Notes: generated by a model from the sequence alone, not told the origin. Counted from the first letter of the stretch, positions 49,440 through 61,180 are shown. The stretch: DNA of 64,000 nt from Fasciola hepatica (GCA_948099385.1 CANUEZ040000024.1:25641001-25705000), one strand, 5' to 3'. A program made the numbers and translations.

Positions 49440-49671
49440 ACCGCGGCGGCGGCGAACTGATCTACCCCGGAGCGTTTTGAACGAGCGCTTTTCTCTAGGT
49501 CAGTTCAGGTCAGTCAGTCCATAGTCTTCAGTCAGTCAGTTTTCAGTCTTCGAGTAAATGGGGGCCAAGAGTCGTCTCCTATGGGCCTCATCACAAGGTA
49601 CTCCATCAACGTGATACGTGGAATTATATTTTCTGTGGTTGTGTCATTCTGTGGGCTATAATTTGCCCACA

Positions 49672-50818
49672 ATGCCTCCAAAAAGAGTCAAAAATATTGC
49701 ATCCAAGTGACTAGTTTGTTCGAAAGTTGTTCGCTCACGCGACAAATCTCTTCAGTGTGATGGTTGTGATGGTTGGGTCCATCTTGAGTGTTCTGAAATA
49801 AGTATTGATCTTTACGAAGCCCTGGACAAATGCCGTGCAAAGTTGCTCAAGGTGCTGTGCATCAAATGCACCGAGCTATCAACACCTGTGTGGCCCGCAA
49901 AGCAGTCGGCGGAGATGGCTCTTCCTGTCACAGATACAGCAGCGTCATCAACTTCGTCGTCGTCATCATCATTAGCACCATCAATCAGTTCATCGCCATC
50001 AATAGCAGCAAAATCAGCGGCGTCGTCATCGTCTTTTTCTCCGCCAACATCACTCTCACCGTCATCATTGCCGTCAGAAGGGGAAATTCCACCGAGGTAT
50101 CTATTCCCGACTGTGCTACGTATGCAGAGGTGGCATCAACATCGGTCGCTGAGCCAACCGGAACAAAGCGCCGCCAACGCCAGAAGCTACCTAAGTCTGC
50201 CTGCCATAATGCGGACCCAGTTGGCACTGATGTGGCCACGCAAGCACTAGACGATATTATAGGAACAAAACCCAGCCGACAGAGCACCACCGCGGATAAA
50301 AGTAGACCGGCCTGGATAACAACTGCGGATCGTCCACGAAGAGCGCCACCGTCGAGGAAACAGTGTTTCCTAATAGTGAACGTGCCTGAGAAAAAGGAGA
50401 CCACGGCACAGGCACGTCTGGACCACGATATTGCGAGTCTCCGGAGTATACTAACAAAACTCTTTGTCCCCGGGGAGGAGGAGACCGCGGAGAAGTTGCG
50501 GGTAAAATCAGCATTCCGAATTGGCAAAGCTAGTGACGCTGAACGCCCCCGTCCACTGAAAGTAGTGCTGGACTCTGAGGAAGCCTCCACTTCTGTGTTA
50601 GGAAGATCCCACCGGCTAAAAGGCAAGCAAGTGCGGCTGCATCGAGATCTAGACCCTGCGGATCGTGAGAAGTATAGAAATGTTTTGATTGAACGACGTG
50701 AACGAATGGAACAAGGGGAAAGGGACTTGATCATTCGGGATTTTCGGGTGCAGAAACGGCGCCCTCACTTCCGGTGGAGGCCGCTGATGCTAGTGTCCCT
50801 GTCAGTCCCCCCAAGCTA
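49672..50818 (+). pseudogene. CR1-like ORF1: PHD-like zinc finger and RNA-binding region
   Basis: An ATG at 49672 opens MPPKRVKN, then a TGA at codon 13 (probably from CGA), then VCSKVVRSRDKSLQCDGCDGW, VHLEC and VLCIKC, a PHD-type Cys/His pattern. A Ser-rich stretch follows. The frame then changes near 50090 to TGTKRRQRQKLPKS and a C-terminal domain at 50350-50760 (CFLIVNVPEKK, FRIGKASDAERPRPLKVVL, LHRDLDPADREKYRNVLIER). PHD-containing ORF1 proteins are known in CR1 LINEs; they bind element RNA. Confidence 0.82.
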
Positions 50819-51223
50819 GGACGCCCTGAACAAACGGATGTGGGAGCAGGCCGAGACAGCGTCGTCATCCTGTTGTCTAACGTCCGTGGTCTGCTGAACA
50901 AGAGGGATGACCTGGAACACCTGCTGCAGTCCAGCTCACCTACTATGATAGCATTGACGGAGACGTGGCTGAGTAACAATGTTCTAGACTCTGAGGTGTC
51001 CCTCCCTGGCTACACCCTATTCCGAGTCGATAGGAACTCTATCAGAGCTGGTGGAGGCGTAGCATTGTTCGTACGATCAGACATCCCAACCGCGCAGTTA
51101 GAGGCATTCGCAGACCTGCAAGGATTCGGTGAAGCCATCTGGTGCCGCGTCAAGCTTACCGCCGGGGCTTTAGGACACTTGGAGCCATTTATCGGACACC
51201 TGCGGTCACTCCTCCAGATATGA
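50774..51223 (+). pseudogene. CR1-like endonuclease, N-terminal part only
   Basis: VILLSNVRGLLNKRDDLE (Asn block), MIALTETWLSNNV (Glu block), LPGYTLFRVDR and GGGVALFVRSDIP. A 1-nt shift leads to LGAIYRTPAVTPPDM, and then the sequence jumps directly to RT (QEWKKAVVVPLYKGG). The GDFN, SDH and linker blocks are deleted. Confidence 0.85.
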
Positions 51224-51239
51224 TGAATTTATTGAGGAG

Positions 51240-52632
51240 ATGGGCGTGCAAGGAAGTCTACCTCAGGAGTGGAAAAAAGCAGTTGTTGTTCCGCTGTACA
51301 AGGGTGGGACAAAATCCACCTCGGCCAACTACCGCCCAGTTAGCCTCACTTCCGTAGCTGGAAAGGTCATGGAAAGGCTGGTGGCTGTTCGTATACGTGA
51401 ACATCTGGAGCGCTGTCAACTGCTATGCGCAGAGCAGCACGGTTTTCGGCGGAACAGATCATGTCTGTCAAACCTGTTGACCGCCCGTGAAAGTTGGTCG
51501 AACTCCAAGGCCGAGGGATATGTCACGGACGTCATCTTCGTGGGCTTAAGTAAGGCGTTTGACAAAGTTCCTCACAATGGGCTGTTGCTGAAACTCCGGA
51601 CCATGGGCATCTCAGGGCCCATGCTTCACTGGATTGAGGATTTCTTGGTCGGGAGAACCTTTTCCGTGAGAGTTGCACAATCCCAGTCCGCGTGGTATCC
51701 AGTTGGCAGTGGCGTGCCGCCAGGTTCCGTGCTAGGACCCCTGTTGTTTCTAGTGTTTGTAAACGACCTACCGCAGACCATTCGATCCCAATGCCTTATC
51801 TACGCCGATGATCTCAAGATCTGGCGCACCATTCGATCGGCAAAGGATCGCGAGATACTACAGGAGGATCTGCAGGCCCTCGTCAATTGGTCGACCACCT
51901 GGGGTCTACCGATAAACGTGGACAAGTGCGCGAGCATGAGGATTGGTGGCCCACAACTATACTTCCGGCTACTGCCTTTGGAGTATAGTACTCCATCACA
52001 TGCAGGAGGAAAAGGATCTCGGAGTTGTTGTCACCACCAATCTGAAGACAAGAGCACACACTGAGAGAGCGTGCGCCTCAGCGTGGAAGATACTTGGTCC
52101 CATCCGCCGTTCATTTGGGCCTCTACCCCGGGACACTTTCCGACTGCTTTATGTCTCACATGTACGTCCTCGTTTGGAATATGGCGGTCCAGCTGTCTAC
52201 CCGTGCACGGCGGCGGAAGTAGCCAAACTGGAACGGGTGCAACGTGCTGCCACACGCCTCGTGGCCGGACTGCGTGGGTTCAGCTATGAGGAGCGCCTAA
52301 AAGTCACCGAGGTGTTTCCCATTGCCTATCGACGGCTTCGAGGCGACCTCATCTATGCCAGGCGCATAATCCGCGGTGAGTTGGGCCGGGAACTACAGGC
52401 GAAATTCCCGCTCAGGAATAATAATCGTACCAGAGGACACACCCTGACGCTTCGTAAGGTGCGTTCCACCGGCTTACCGGCCATCTATCGATTGTCAAGG
52501 AGGGTGACCAATCTCTGGAACGCTCTACCGACCGAAGTGGTGGAAGAGGAAACCGAGCCATTATTCAAGAGGAAGTTGGACCAGACCTTGAAGGTTTATT
52601 GGCGGAGCACCGACATCCAGCCGAGTCAATAG
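51240..52632 (+). pseudogene. CR1-like reverse transcriptase and C-terminal region
   Basis: 51240-52064: VVVPLYKGGTKSTSANYRPVS, EQHGFRRNRSCLSNLL, VGLSKAFDKVPHNGLL, PPGSVLGPLLFLVFVNDLP and the catalytic LIYADDLKIW near 51800. A frameshift near 51950-52010 moves the rest to 51943-52632: KDLGVVVTTNLKT, YVSHVRPRLEYGGPAVYP, LERVQRAATRLVAGLRG and a C-terminal TNLWNALPTEVVEEE. All RT blocks are present. Only the frameshift and the upstream deletions inactivate it. Confidence 0.9.
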
Positions 52633-52739
52633 AGTACGATGTGATGGGGCTCATACGGGATGACTTCCCACTGCCCTTTACCTGAAGACTGAAGACTGAA
52701 GACTGAACTCGGCTTTATGCCGGTGCTTTGTCAATGACC

Positions 52740-54160
52740 TTACGGGGTATGGTCTAAATTCCTCTCGAAAATTGTCTTGTTCTCCTCTTCCTCCACATCT
52801 GTCGGTACAACTTTCCAGAGGTTGGCCACTTTCCTCGGTAGTCGATATTCGGCCGGCATGCCGGTGAAATGCCCTCTTTGGTCAACATTCCGGCATATGA
52901 ACTCCGACCACTGGTCCGGGCCTGTAATTATCTGCACATTTCCCTTTTTCCATGATCTTCAACGTCCTTTGGTGCAACACTCCTACTTTTTCTGTCTTTT
53001 TATTGTGAGCCTCAACACACAACTTTTTCGAAATCCAACACTAAGCAACACTAAAAGGTTACCAATAGGTCTTTCATCCAGGCACCGTCTCGCTTTCGAA
53101 TTCGGAGTTTCTTGGAACTGCACCAACCAGATCTGACTGTGAGAAACAAGGCATTTTAGCAGCCTCAACACCTTCACTTGGCACTTGTCGCAACACCGCC
53201 CTAGGTGATTGGACCAACGATTGTCAAACCGAACTGGACTGAACACACTGGCCGACTATGGCCCTTTGGCGCTCATATACCGGTTACAAGAATGGTGGAC
53301 AACTGTGGGTTTTTGTCATACCTTGTTTTGTTTTTATTTCTACTGCACGTACCCTTTAGACTTATTTTCTGAACACACCCCTCCACTTATCGTACTTCGC
53401 TACCCTCCCCTTGGATACTGTTCGCATTATATTGGTTTACCAAATAAATTAATTAGTAGTGCAAAGGCCCGACTCACCACAGATGGTGCCCCTGGCACAG
53501 ACAAGGTCACCCCTAAGAAGCCCTTAGGTAACGCGAGACAGCCCGGTAGATTTGGACGCTCCCCATAGCCAAGCACAAGTAGTCCATCCACTAAGCTTAT
53601 ACCAGCGCATTTCACTCTTCCCAGTTTGGCTACCTCGGCCATCATGTAGAGATAAACAGCCGGACCGCCACACTCCAAGCGAGGGCGTACATTTGAGGCA
53701 TAAAGCAATGGAAAGGTGACCCCGAGTAGAGTTCAGAATGGACGGCGAACTGGGCCTGGTTTTCCCCATGCTGAGGCTCAGGTTCTCTCGGCATGTGCTG
53801 GTGTCTTCAGATTACGGATGTTGACAACACCGAAGTCTATATCCTGAGGCGTGAGACGGGGTGTGCACCCCCGAGGGAGCAGTCAGATGAGTCGCTGGGT
53901 CTGCCAATAGTCATACAAGCTCATTTGCCCAGGTTTATAGGTAAAACCCGGGTGGTCGACCTACTGACCAGCGCATGGGGATCCCGCTGTGGTGTACGAT
54001 CCTCTGCCAGTCGGATGACACGCCAGATCCTTGGGTCTTCAGCGTTGATGAGGCTTTTAGGTCCGAGAGTCTGTGGTATGTCGTTCGCAAACGCTGGGAA
54101 CAACTCAGTTCCCAGCTCTGAACCTCGTGGAAAGCCCCCACTCACCAGGCGCGTCCATAT
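52740..54160 (-). mobile_element. CR1-like LINE, decayed inverted relative
   Basis: Three minus-strand blocks match the neighbouring element: MPAEYRLPRKVANLWKVVP at 52937-52740, NVRPRLECGGPAVYLYMMAE with VAKLGRVK at 53708-53600, and SLINAEDPRIWRVIRLAED (a degraded YADD region) at 54145-53921. Between 52940 and 53420 nothing matches, so an insertion or heavy decay is likely. It lies tail to tail with 49440-52708. Confidence 0.8.
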
Positions 54161-54561
54161 CCCCGAAGATGGAATAACAGCTTCGACATGTCTTGGTCAC
54201 TAAGGCCCTCTTGGCTGGGACCATAGAAGTAGCGAAGTATCTTGGGACAAAACACGGACGTTGCCCACGGGCATGGCATACAAAAGATCCAAGGGGGTAG
54301 CATGTAGTTCAACCTCTGCCTCGATGCCCGGTTTATCCTGGACATAATAAACTTCGCGTCTCGACATGATACACACATCACACGGGAGACTTGTATGAAT
54401 GTCGAAGGGCATTGCAGTGATGCAGTTGGCAGCGAGTGCGAACCTTGGAGGGATTCATCCATCATACAGCAACAAGTAATCAACACGAACATTCGATCCA
54501 GCGCCATTGAGGCCGACAGACGGACAGTGGTTCACGGGTCACCCAGGGCCGACCAGTGGCA
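54161..54561. other. Unassigned flank of the BEL insertion
   Basis: Minus frames here (for example LHATPLDLLYAMPVGNVRVL near 54280) read like old element protein but could not be assigned. Confidence 0.3.
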
Positions 54562-54566
54562 CTGTG
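54562..54566. repeat. BEL target-site duplication, left (ctgtg)
   Basis: ctgtg directly before the left LTR and again at 61176-61180 after the right LTR. Five base pairs is usual for Pao/BEL. Confidence 0.9.
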
Positions 54567-54932
54567 TGTAACAGCCGGTCGTGGAAAATCCCCCTATTTC
54601 CCTCGCGATTCAGTGTTCTTCCCAACATCACTCATTTGCCTACACTGTTGACTTGTCTTGTCTTTTTCTGGACCAATTTTTGTTTGTTCGCGCCCAGAGC
54701 GCTACTTTGGCACATCCTTGTTCAGGACCTGCGTGACGCACGTGCTGTTTGCTCACACGCTGCTATTCGGTTTCTCGTTGTTGAGTCCTTGTGGTCGTAT
54801 TATTGAGGTTTGTATATTTTTTATGTCATTGTTCATGTAATAATCTAGTATCGTAGAATATCACGGATAATCGTCTTTTGACTTCGGGATCCGTTGCGAA
54901 TTTGGCTACGCATTGCTCAAGCTTTCGTTACA
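54567..54932 (+). repeat. BEL left LTR
   Basis: 366 bp, starting tgtaacagccggtcgtgg and ending ttcgttaca. It serves as promoter and reverse-transcription repeat. Confidence 0.97.
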
Positions 54933-54973
54933 ATACTCAATAGATCAATTTGGAACGAGGAAAAACACGCAAA

Positions 54974-55806
54974 ATGCCAAGAAAAGGATCAAAAGCAGTG
55001 GAATCCGGACAGGAAGTAACACGGCAAGTCTCTGGGGAGGTTTTGGTACATTTGATTCTTTAGTTAATGCTAGATCGTCTAGTCCTGTCAGTGCTAGTTC
55101 ATGTGTTAATGAGAGCAATATTGATCGTAAGGATGTCGATTTATATAAGCTGAGAATACTAGACCTAGAGCAGCAGTTACTATCGGCTAGACTACAGGCG
55201 CAGGAAGCAGAGAAGAAGTGTACACAGAAAGAGCGAGAGCATGAGACCAGCGACTTCGACACTTCCGATAGATTAGGGTGCAATAAGTTAGGGAACCCCA
55301 CGCCGGTCGCCGACTACAAACCACCATCGGTCGATCTGCCTAGAGTGGAACTAACGGGTTTCGACGGGCGAGCTGTGCAATACTGCAAGTTTGTCAAGCA
55401 GTTCGAGACGTTCGTTGAAAATAAGGTAACCGACCCTGGGCAAAGGCTTCTCTACCTTACTCACTACTGCCGAGGCCGAGCAAGAGAATCTATCGACGGG
55501 TGCACCATGCTCGACCCAGAACAAGGCTTCACAAGGGCAAGGAAGATCCTAAGGGACTTGTTTGGCCAACCTTTCAAAGTAGCCCGTAACCTAATAGAGG
55601 GCGTGATGGTAGAGGCAAAGAGAACCAAGGGCGACGTCTACACCATGGCTGACCTGGTGATTAAGATGCAAAACTGCTCAATAGCCCTAGACCATTTAGG
55701 TTACAGGGCTGACCTAGACGCCATGCAAACTTTGGAAGGCATAGTCCGTCACCTCTCTCCCGAACTACAGGGTCGGTGGGCGGAAGAAGCAGAACGGATA
55801 AGCTGA
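54974..55806 (+). pseudogene. BEL gag, N-terminal part
   Basis: The first ATG after the left LTR (54974, MPRKGSK) is one frame off from the main gag frame, so a shift near 55040 is likely. The main frame shows a Ser-rich stretch, then a coiled-coil-like segment (YKLRILDLEQQLLSARLQAQ) and the BEL gag core (LPRVELTGFDGRAVQYCKF, RLLYLTHYCRGRARESI, ARKILRDLFGQPFKVA, ALDHLGYRADLDAMQTLEGI). It stops at TGA 55804-55806 in the middle of the domain, with clear continuation in the same frame. Gag forms the particle that packages the element RNA. Confidence 0.9.
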
Positions 55807-58800
55807 AGCGACAGAGAAGCCAACTTCGAAGACCTGACCGATTACTGGGACAGGCAAACGAAGATAGCTGACAGCAGATTCGGCCAACTCATCCGGGACA
55901 GCAACCGACCAAACAAGCCCAGTACTAGCAAGGCTCAAACCCCTGTACGGGAACATCCAAAGTACCAGCCTTGGACCAATACACACGTCATTTCACGAGA
56001 TGCTACGGCGCAACCCAATTGCAGATCCTGTGGTGCTAGCCATGGCTTACCAGAATGCCCCAAGTTCGGCAACGCCACAGTAGACGAACGGTGGGGAATG
56101 GCGAGGATGGCAGGGGCATGTTTTATCTGTCTGAACAAAACGCACCGGGCAGCAGCCTGTAGGACAAGAAATCGATGTGGTTACGAGGGCTGCACGGGCA
56201 GACACCATCGGCTGCTGCATCAGGCGAGAGTAACCATATCCGAGGCGAGTACCAAGCCCAGTGTGATTTGTTCAACGTCACGATCTGCCAGTAAACCGGT
56301 ACGTTTAGGCGTAGTGGCCGTGGGAGTAGTGACTCCGACTGGGGTAGTCAAGGCGTTGGCTTTCGTTGATAGTGGATCCGACACCACTTTAGTGAAAGAG
56401 CGGTTTGCCGACAAACACCAGCTGGCTAAAGGTGCGACGTCGTTGGCAGTGAGCACGGTGGGCGGAACACAGGTAATGACTGCCGGTAGATTAAGGCTGC
56501 AACTCATCTCTCTAGACACTAACGAGGAAATTGAACCAACGGAGGCATTCTTGTTAGCGGATCTCCCTATGCGAGCACCAAGGTTGGTCAACGCAATCTT
56601 GACTCGGTGGCCCCACCTGCAGGATGTAGCCGTTGTAGACTGGGAAGATGATGAAGTGGATCTCCGCATCGGCTGCGACGTGCCAGAGGCGCATTGGGTG
56701 CTTGACCAGAGAGTGGGCGACCGCCAGGCACCTTATGCCGTACGCACGGATCTGGGGTGGATGTTATACGGTCCAGTAGGGGTACGCGGTTCCGTGAATT
56801 ACTTACCCGCCGAAACGGACCGCATAGAGTATCATCTGCAATGGCTGTATGAAAAGGAGTTTCATGACATTGGAGATGAAAGACCATCGTTGTCTCAAGA
56901 GGATCACTCCGCTCTACAAACGGTACGGCAAGGCACTAGAGGCCTCAGAAAGCAGTTCGAGGTTCCCCTCCCATGGCGCACATCGGTCGACCCGTGGACG
57001 GACAACAGAAATTATGTTCTCCAACGATTACTACGACAAAAAGAACGCTTCATTCGAGACCAGAATCTGTGGGAACGATACGCGGATTTGATGAAGCGAA
57101 ACGAGACCCTCGGTTACGTTGAAAAGGTGCCTGTTAACACCGACAGCAAAAGGGGTATCTGGTATCTGCCTCACCATCCGGTTATCAACCTCAAGAAACC
57201 CAATAAACTGCGCGTGGTCTTCGACTGTGCGGCCAAGTTCCAGGGCAAGTCGGTAAACGATCGCCTACTACAGGGGACTGACTGGACCACACCACTGATC
57301 GATGTTTTGTGCCGTTTCAGAGTGGGTAAAGTGGCTTTGTCTGCCGACATTAGGGAAATGTTCCATCAGGTGAAGATTTCGGTAGGAGAACGAGATGCTT
57401 TGAGTTTCCTGTGGTGGGAAGGGAGCGACCGGGACAACGCAGTGGTGAATTATAGGAGGACCGTCCACCCCTTCGGAGCCATATCGTCACCATTTTGTGC
57501 AAACTACGCCCTCCGAGAATCAGCGAACAAACATGGCGATCTAGTACATCAGACGGTGGTAGAAAGCGTCAGCAGGAACTTCCACGTCGACGACTACCTT
57601 GGGTCATTCGATGATGTGGAATCAGCTCTAGAGCAGTTCAGGGGTCTGACGAGATTGCCGGAAGAGGGCGGCTTCCATCTAACTAAATGGATGTCGAACG
57701 CTTCAGAAGTGCTGAAGGTCATCCCGTATCACGAAAAGGCCGAAAGGGTAAGAGATTTGGACGGCTCTGCACTTCCAATCGAGCGCACCTTAAGGATGCA
57801 ATGGGACGCGGAAACGGACGATTTTGTTTTCGAACTAAACGTTCCCGAGCTGCCAATAACCCGTCGTGGCATACTACCTGCCGTCTCAAGTTTGTTCGAC
57901 CCGCTCGGTTTCGTCTCACCATGGCCGCTACCCGGAAAGATCTTGCTGCAGCGGCTGTGCCGTAAGAAAGTTGATTGGGATCAGTCACTGGACCGAGGGG
58001 ACCGGTTGGATTGGGAAGAATTTTTGAACACACTGAAGAAATTAGGGGACATAAGAATCCTACGATGTTGGACTCCTGGCCATACGACGCGGACTGGAGA
58101 ACTAAATGCCTTTTCCGATGCATCCAAAGTCGGTTATGGAACTGTGGTGTATGGACGATGGTGCGCAGGAGATGGACAATATACCATGAGGATCCTGTTC
58201 GCCAAAGCCCGCGTTGCTCCACTGAAGTCGGTCTCAATCCCACGCCTTGAACTCAGCGCAGCCGTGTTGGCACTCAGGGTGGTGCAAGCTGTGAAGAGAT
58301 GTTTCGATCTATACATTTGGTCGGTGAGCTTCTGGACGGATTCAACGATAGTACTTTACTATATCAACAACGTCCGGAGCCGGTTTAGTACTTTCGTTGC
58401 TAACCGGCTCACGATTATCCACGATGAATCAGCCACGCACCAGTGGAATCATGTCAGGTCTGGCGATAATCCGGCCGACCTGTGCTCCCGAGGTGCGAAC
58501 AACTTCAGGCAACTGGACACGTGGACGAGAGGGCCATACTTCCTGCACTTGCCCAAACGGGACTGGCCCGCGTTCGAATTAAAACCTCCTACGGAAGTGG
58601 AACTGGAGATCAAAGGCGTAGTGATGGTGGCCAACGTCGTCGAAGCGACATCCATTCTATCGCGACTGGTCAGGTTTTCTTCCTGGATGAAGACGCTTCG
58701 TTCGCTAGTTTGGTTAACCAGGTTCAAGAGAAATTTACTAGTCATGAAAGGGCTACGGCCCTCAGGCCGGATACGGGTCGCCCCGATAGGTCCCGATGAG

Positions 58801-59100
58801 CTACAAGCGGCAGAGTACGATATTTTCAGAATGACACAACGCGAGGCTTTCGCCAGAGAGCTCAAGAGAGCGGAAGAAGTGGGGCCGACCAATAAAGACA
58901 TACCATCTCCAAGAGGCGAGCTGAAGCGTTTAAACCCCAAACTCATCGACAGACTGCTGCGGGTGGATGGTAGGCTGACCAACGCGCACGTGAACTTCGA
59001 CACAAATTATCCTAATCTGCAACCTGCGAGACAACCTGTAGTAGAGCTAATGATTCAACACGTCCACGCCGTGGAGGGACATGCGGGGAGAGTCACGTGA
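55807..59100 (+). pseudogene. BEL gag C-terminus and pol: zinc knuckles, protease, RT, RNase H, integrase start
   Basis: In frame after the TGA: SDREANFEDLTDYWDR, then Cys-rich knuckles (CRSCGASHGLPEC and CFICLNKTHRAAACR, 56020-56160). The aspartic protease is FVDSGSDTTLV (about 56365). RT has FDCAAKFQGKSVNDRLL, LSADIREMFHQVKI, HPFGAISSPFCANYAL and the catalytic FHVDDYLGS (57580-57605). RNase H follows: NAFSDASKVGYG (about 58110), SIPRLELSAAVLAL, FWTDSTIVLYYI and NPADLCSRGA. The integrase zinc region starts (VHAVEGHAG) and the frame ends at 59100; the rest is in the -1 frame. From 56098 the frame is open for 1000 codons. Confidence 0.93.
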
Positions 59101-60149
59101 CAAGCGTCATCCGAAAGCGTCTTTGGTTGTTGAGAGGACGAGAGACTGTAAAACGTGTAATCCGACGGTGTGTGCAATGTAGGAGACGCAATGCCACAGC
59201 AGGCAAACAACACATGGCCCCACTACCAGAATGCAGGGTGACTACGGGCTGGTGGCCGTTCAGTGACACCGGGTTGGACTATTTCGGGCCCTTGTGGATC
59301 AAGTGCGGGAAAAGATTAGAAAAGCGATACGGATGTATCATGACGTGCATGAAGTCACGTGCGGTACACCTAGAGGTCGCCCATTCGATGACGACCGATT
59401 CGTTTCTACGGGCCTTGCAAAGATTTATCAACCGAAGAGGCGTACCGGCCGATATATACTCCGATAATGGATCGAACTTTGTGGGCGCTCACCGGGAATT
59501 GCAGCGTTGGCACAAGAACATAAACAGGGACGAACTGCAGGATCGAACCGTGGCCTACGGCATACGATGGCATTTCAACCCCCCACAGGCCGGCCACCGA
59601 GGCGGCGTATGGGAACGCATGATCCGGTCCGCCAGACGGATATTGCTGTCAATCATGGAGCAGCAGCCGCCTGACGACGAGACGCTAAACACTGTCACGA
59701 CTGAGGTGGAGCGAATCCTGAACAACCGCCCCCTGGTTCCAGTAAAGGACGGCGACCCCACCCACCTGGCGCTCACCCCAAGCGACTTATTGACGCTAAG
59801 GTCGAACGAGGGTTTCCAAGGGCCGGTAAACCTTCGTGGGAGCTACCTCCACGGGTGGAAGCAAGCGAACTATCTGGCCAAGGTCTTCTGGAGGCGAGGG
59901 TTGCGAGAGTACCTACCGGCTTTGCAGACTCGACAGAAGTGGCTGGCCAAAACAAGACCATTCAAAGCTGGGGAACGCGCACATTTCAGCACTTGGTCTT
60001 TGGGAGTAGTTACGGGAACCATCAAAAGCACTGACGGAATGATAAGAACGGTGAAGGTGAAGACAGCTAACGGAGTGCTCATTCGTGACATACGCAGTAT
60101 TAACTTACTCGAGAGCGAAGACGGAGGAGCTGATAACCCTGAGGCCTAG
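59097..60149 (+). CDS. BEL integrase
   Basis: This frame overlaps the end of the pol frame by four bases in the -1 register, at CACGTGA. It encodes the zinc-region Cys pair (RRCVQCRR) and the DDE core: SDTGLDYFGPLWIK (Asp, about 59272), IYSDNGSNFVGA (Asp, about 59455) and HRGGVWERMIRS (Glu, about 59605). A C-terminal domain follows (FKAGERAHFSTWSLGVVTG to LIRDIRSINLL). It inserts cDNA with a 5-bp stagger. The join could be a programmed shift, but the missing base inside the zinc domain looks more like a mutation. Confidence 0.92.
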   Translation: MTSVIRKRLWLLRGRETVKRVIRRCVQCRRRNATAGKQHMAPLPECRVTTGWWPFSDTGLDYFGPLWIKCGKRLEKRYGCIMTCMKSRAVHLEVAHSMTTDSFLRALQRFINRRGVPADIYSDNGSNFVGAHRELQRWHKNINRDELQDRTVAYGIRWHFNPPQAGHRGGVWERMIRSARRILLSIMEQQPPDDETLNTVTTEVERILNNRPLVPVKDGDPTHLALTPSDLLTLRSNEGFQGPVNLRGSYLHGWKQANYLAKVFWRRGLREYLPALQTRQKWLAKTRPFKAGERAHFSTWSLGVVTGTIKSTDGMIRTVKVKTANGVLIRDIRSINLLESEDGGADNPEA

Positions 60150-60809
60150 TAAACCTTTTCACACCAGTCATCGAGGTGGATAAAGAAACACCATATATAC
60201 CACACGGTCTCCGTGAAACACGTTACAGTGCTCGCGGTCTTTCGTTGACATTACAGAAGGTTCTTTCCGATATGTGGTGATGAATGCGATCCCATTGTAT
60301 ATCCCGATACATACACACATGCACGGCGCACTCTAAATCCCGTAAACCCATCAAACATGTGACAGTGTCTGTTGTTTTGCTTTTTGTTGACGTTACCGAC
60401 TGCCCCTCGCATGTGTGGAAGTAGCGGAGCTCAGGTCACACACACATGCTACATTTTACTCGTTTTCTTGCCACACGGTCTTTTGTTGACATTGCATAAA
60501 GTCCTCCTTTGATGTGTAGTCATACCTGTGATTTCATTGTACACCCCGGCACACACACACACTCAAGCACATACATCCAGGACCAGACGGCCCTTTAAGA
60601 GGACAACATCTATGTGATCCTTCACACCCGCCATCGGTCATTTGGTCTCGTGGAAGATGCAGACTAGCCTCACGTCTATGTAGCCAATGGGTTAGGTGCG
60701 ACCATTAGACGCGCGCACTGACAGCAGGGCCTAGGCAGGTAGAAAGAATCAGCACCTTTATACCAAAACCTTGACTCTGCTAAGGATCCAGGAGGATTTT
60801 GGTGGGCGG
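60150..60809 (+). other. BEL 3' non-coding region with internal repeats
   Basis: 660 bp without coding. Two diverged repeats of about 90 bp (60234-60325 and 60476-60570) share cggtctttYgttgacatt, a tgtatatccc/tgtacacccc segment and a CA-rich end. A third ttttgttgacgttacc lies at 60381. The purine-rich ggaggattttggtgggcgg just before 60810 is the likely polypurine tract. Confidence 0.8.
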
Positions 60810-61175
60810 TGTAACAGCCGGTCGTGGAAAATCCCCCTATTTCCCTCGCGATTCAGTGTTCTTCCCAACATCACTCATTTGCCTACACTGTTGACTTGTC
60901 TTGTCTTTTTCTGGACCAATTTTTGTTTGTTCGCGCCCAGAGCGCTACTTTGGCACATCCTTGTTCAGGACCTGCGTGACGCACGTGCTGTTTGCTCACA
61001 CGCTGCTATTCGGTTTCTCGTTGTTGAGTCCTTGTGGTCGTATTATTGAGGTTTGTATATTTTTTATGTCATTGTTCATGTAATAATCTAGTATCGTAGA
61101 ATATCACGGATAATCGTCTTTTGACTTCGGGATCCGTTGCGAATTTGGCTACGCATTGCTCAAACGTTCGTTACA
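60810..61175 (+). repeat. BEL right LTR
   Basis: 366 bp, matching the left LTR except near 61164. It is followed by the second ctgtg. Confidence 0.97.
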
Positions 61176-61180
61176 CTGTG

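Larger units (their letters stand above)
49440..52708 (+). mobile_element. CR1-like LINE with PHD-type ORF1 and RT, endonuclease partly deleted
   Basis: A GC-rich 5' leader from about 49440 carries repeated cagtc/cttcag motifs. ORF1 starts at 49672, an endonuclease N-part follows at 50774-51200, RT at 51240-52064 and the C-terminal region to 52632. The 3' end is a heptamer tail of three CTGAAGA units (52682-52705), typical of CR1 3' ends that finish in short repeats. Lesions are an early TGA in ORF1, a frameshift in ORF1 near 50090, a deletion of most of the endonuclease near 51225, and a frameshift in RT near 51950. Confidence 0.9.
54567..61175 (+). mobile_element. Pao/BEL LTR retrotransposon, 6.6 kb, very young
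   Basis: Two 366-bp LTRs differ at two positions noticed by eye (near 54923 and 61164), begin TG and end CA, and are flanked by a 5-bp duplication. The inside holds gag, protease, RT, RNase H, integrase and a 660-bp 3' non-coding region. Near-identity of the LTRs implies recent insertion. Yet the coding region has a frame change near the gag start, an in-frame TGA at 55804 and a 1-nt frameshift at 59098. The order gag-PR-RT-RH-IN and the motif style place it with Pao/BEL elements such as trematode Sinbad. Confidence 0.97.

Noticed and set aside
49985..50734. 249-codon minus-strand open frame
   Set aside because: Antisense shadow of CR1-like ORF1; no domain and Ser/Arg-biased composition.
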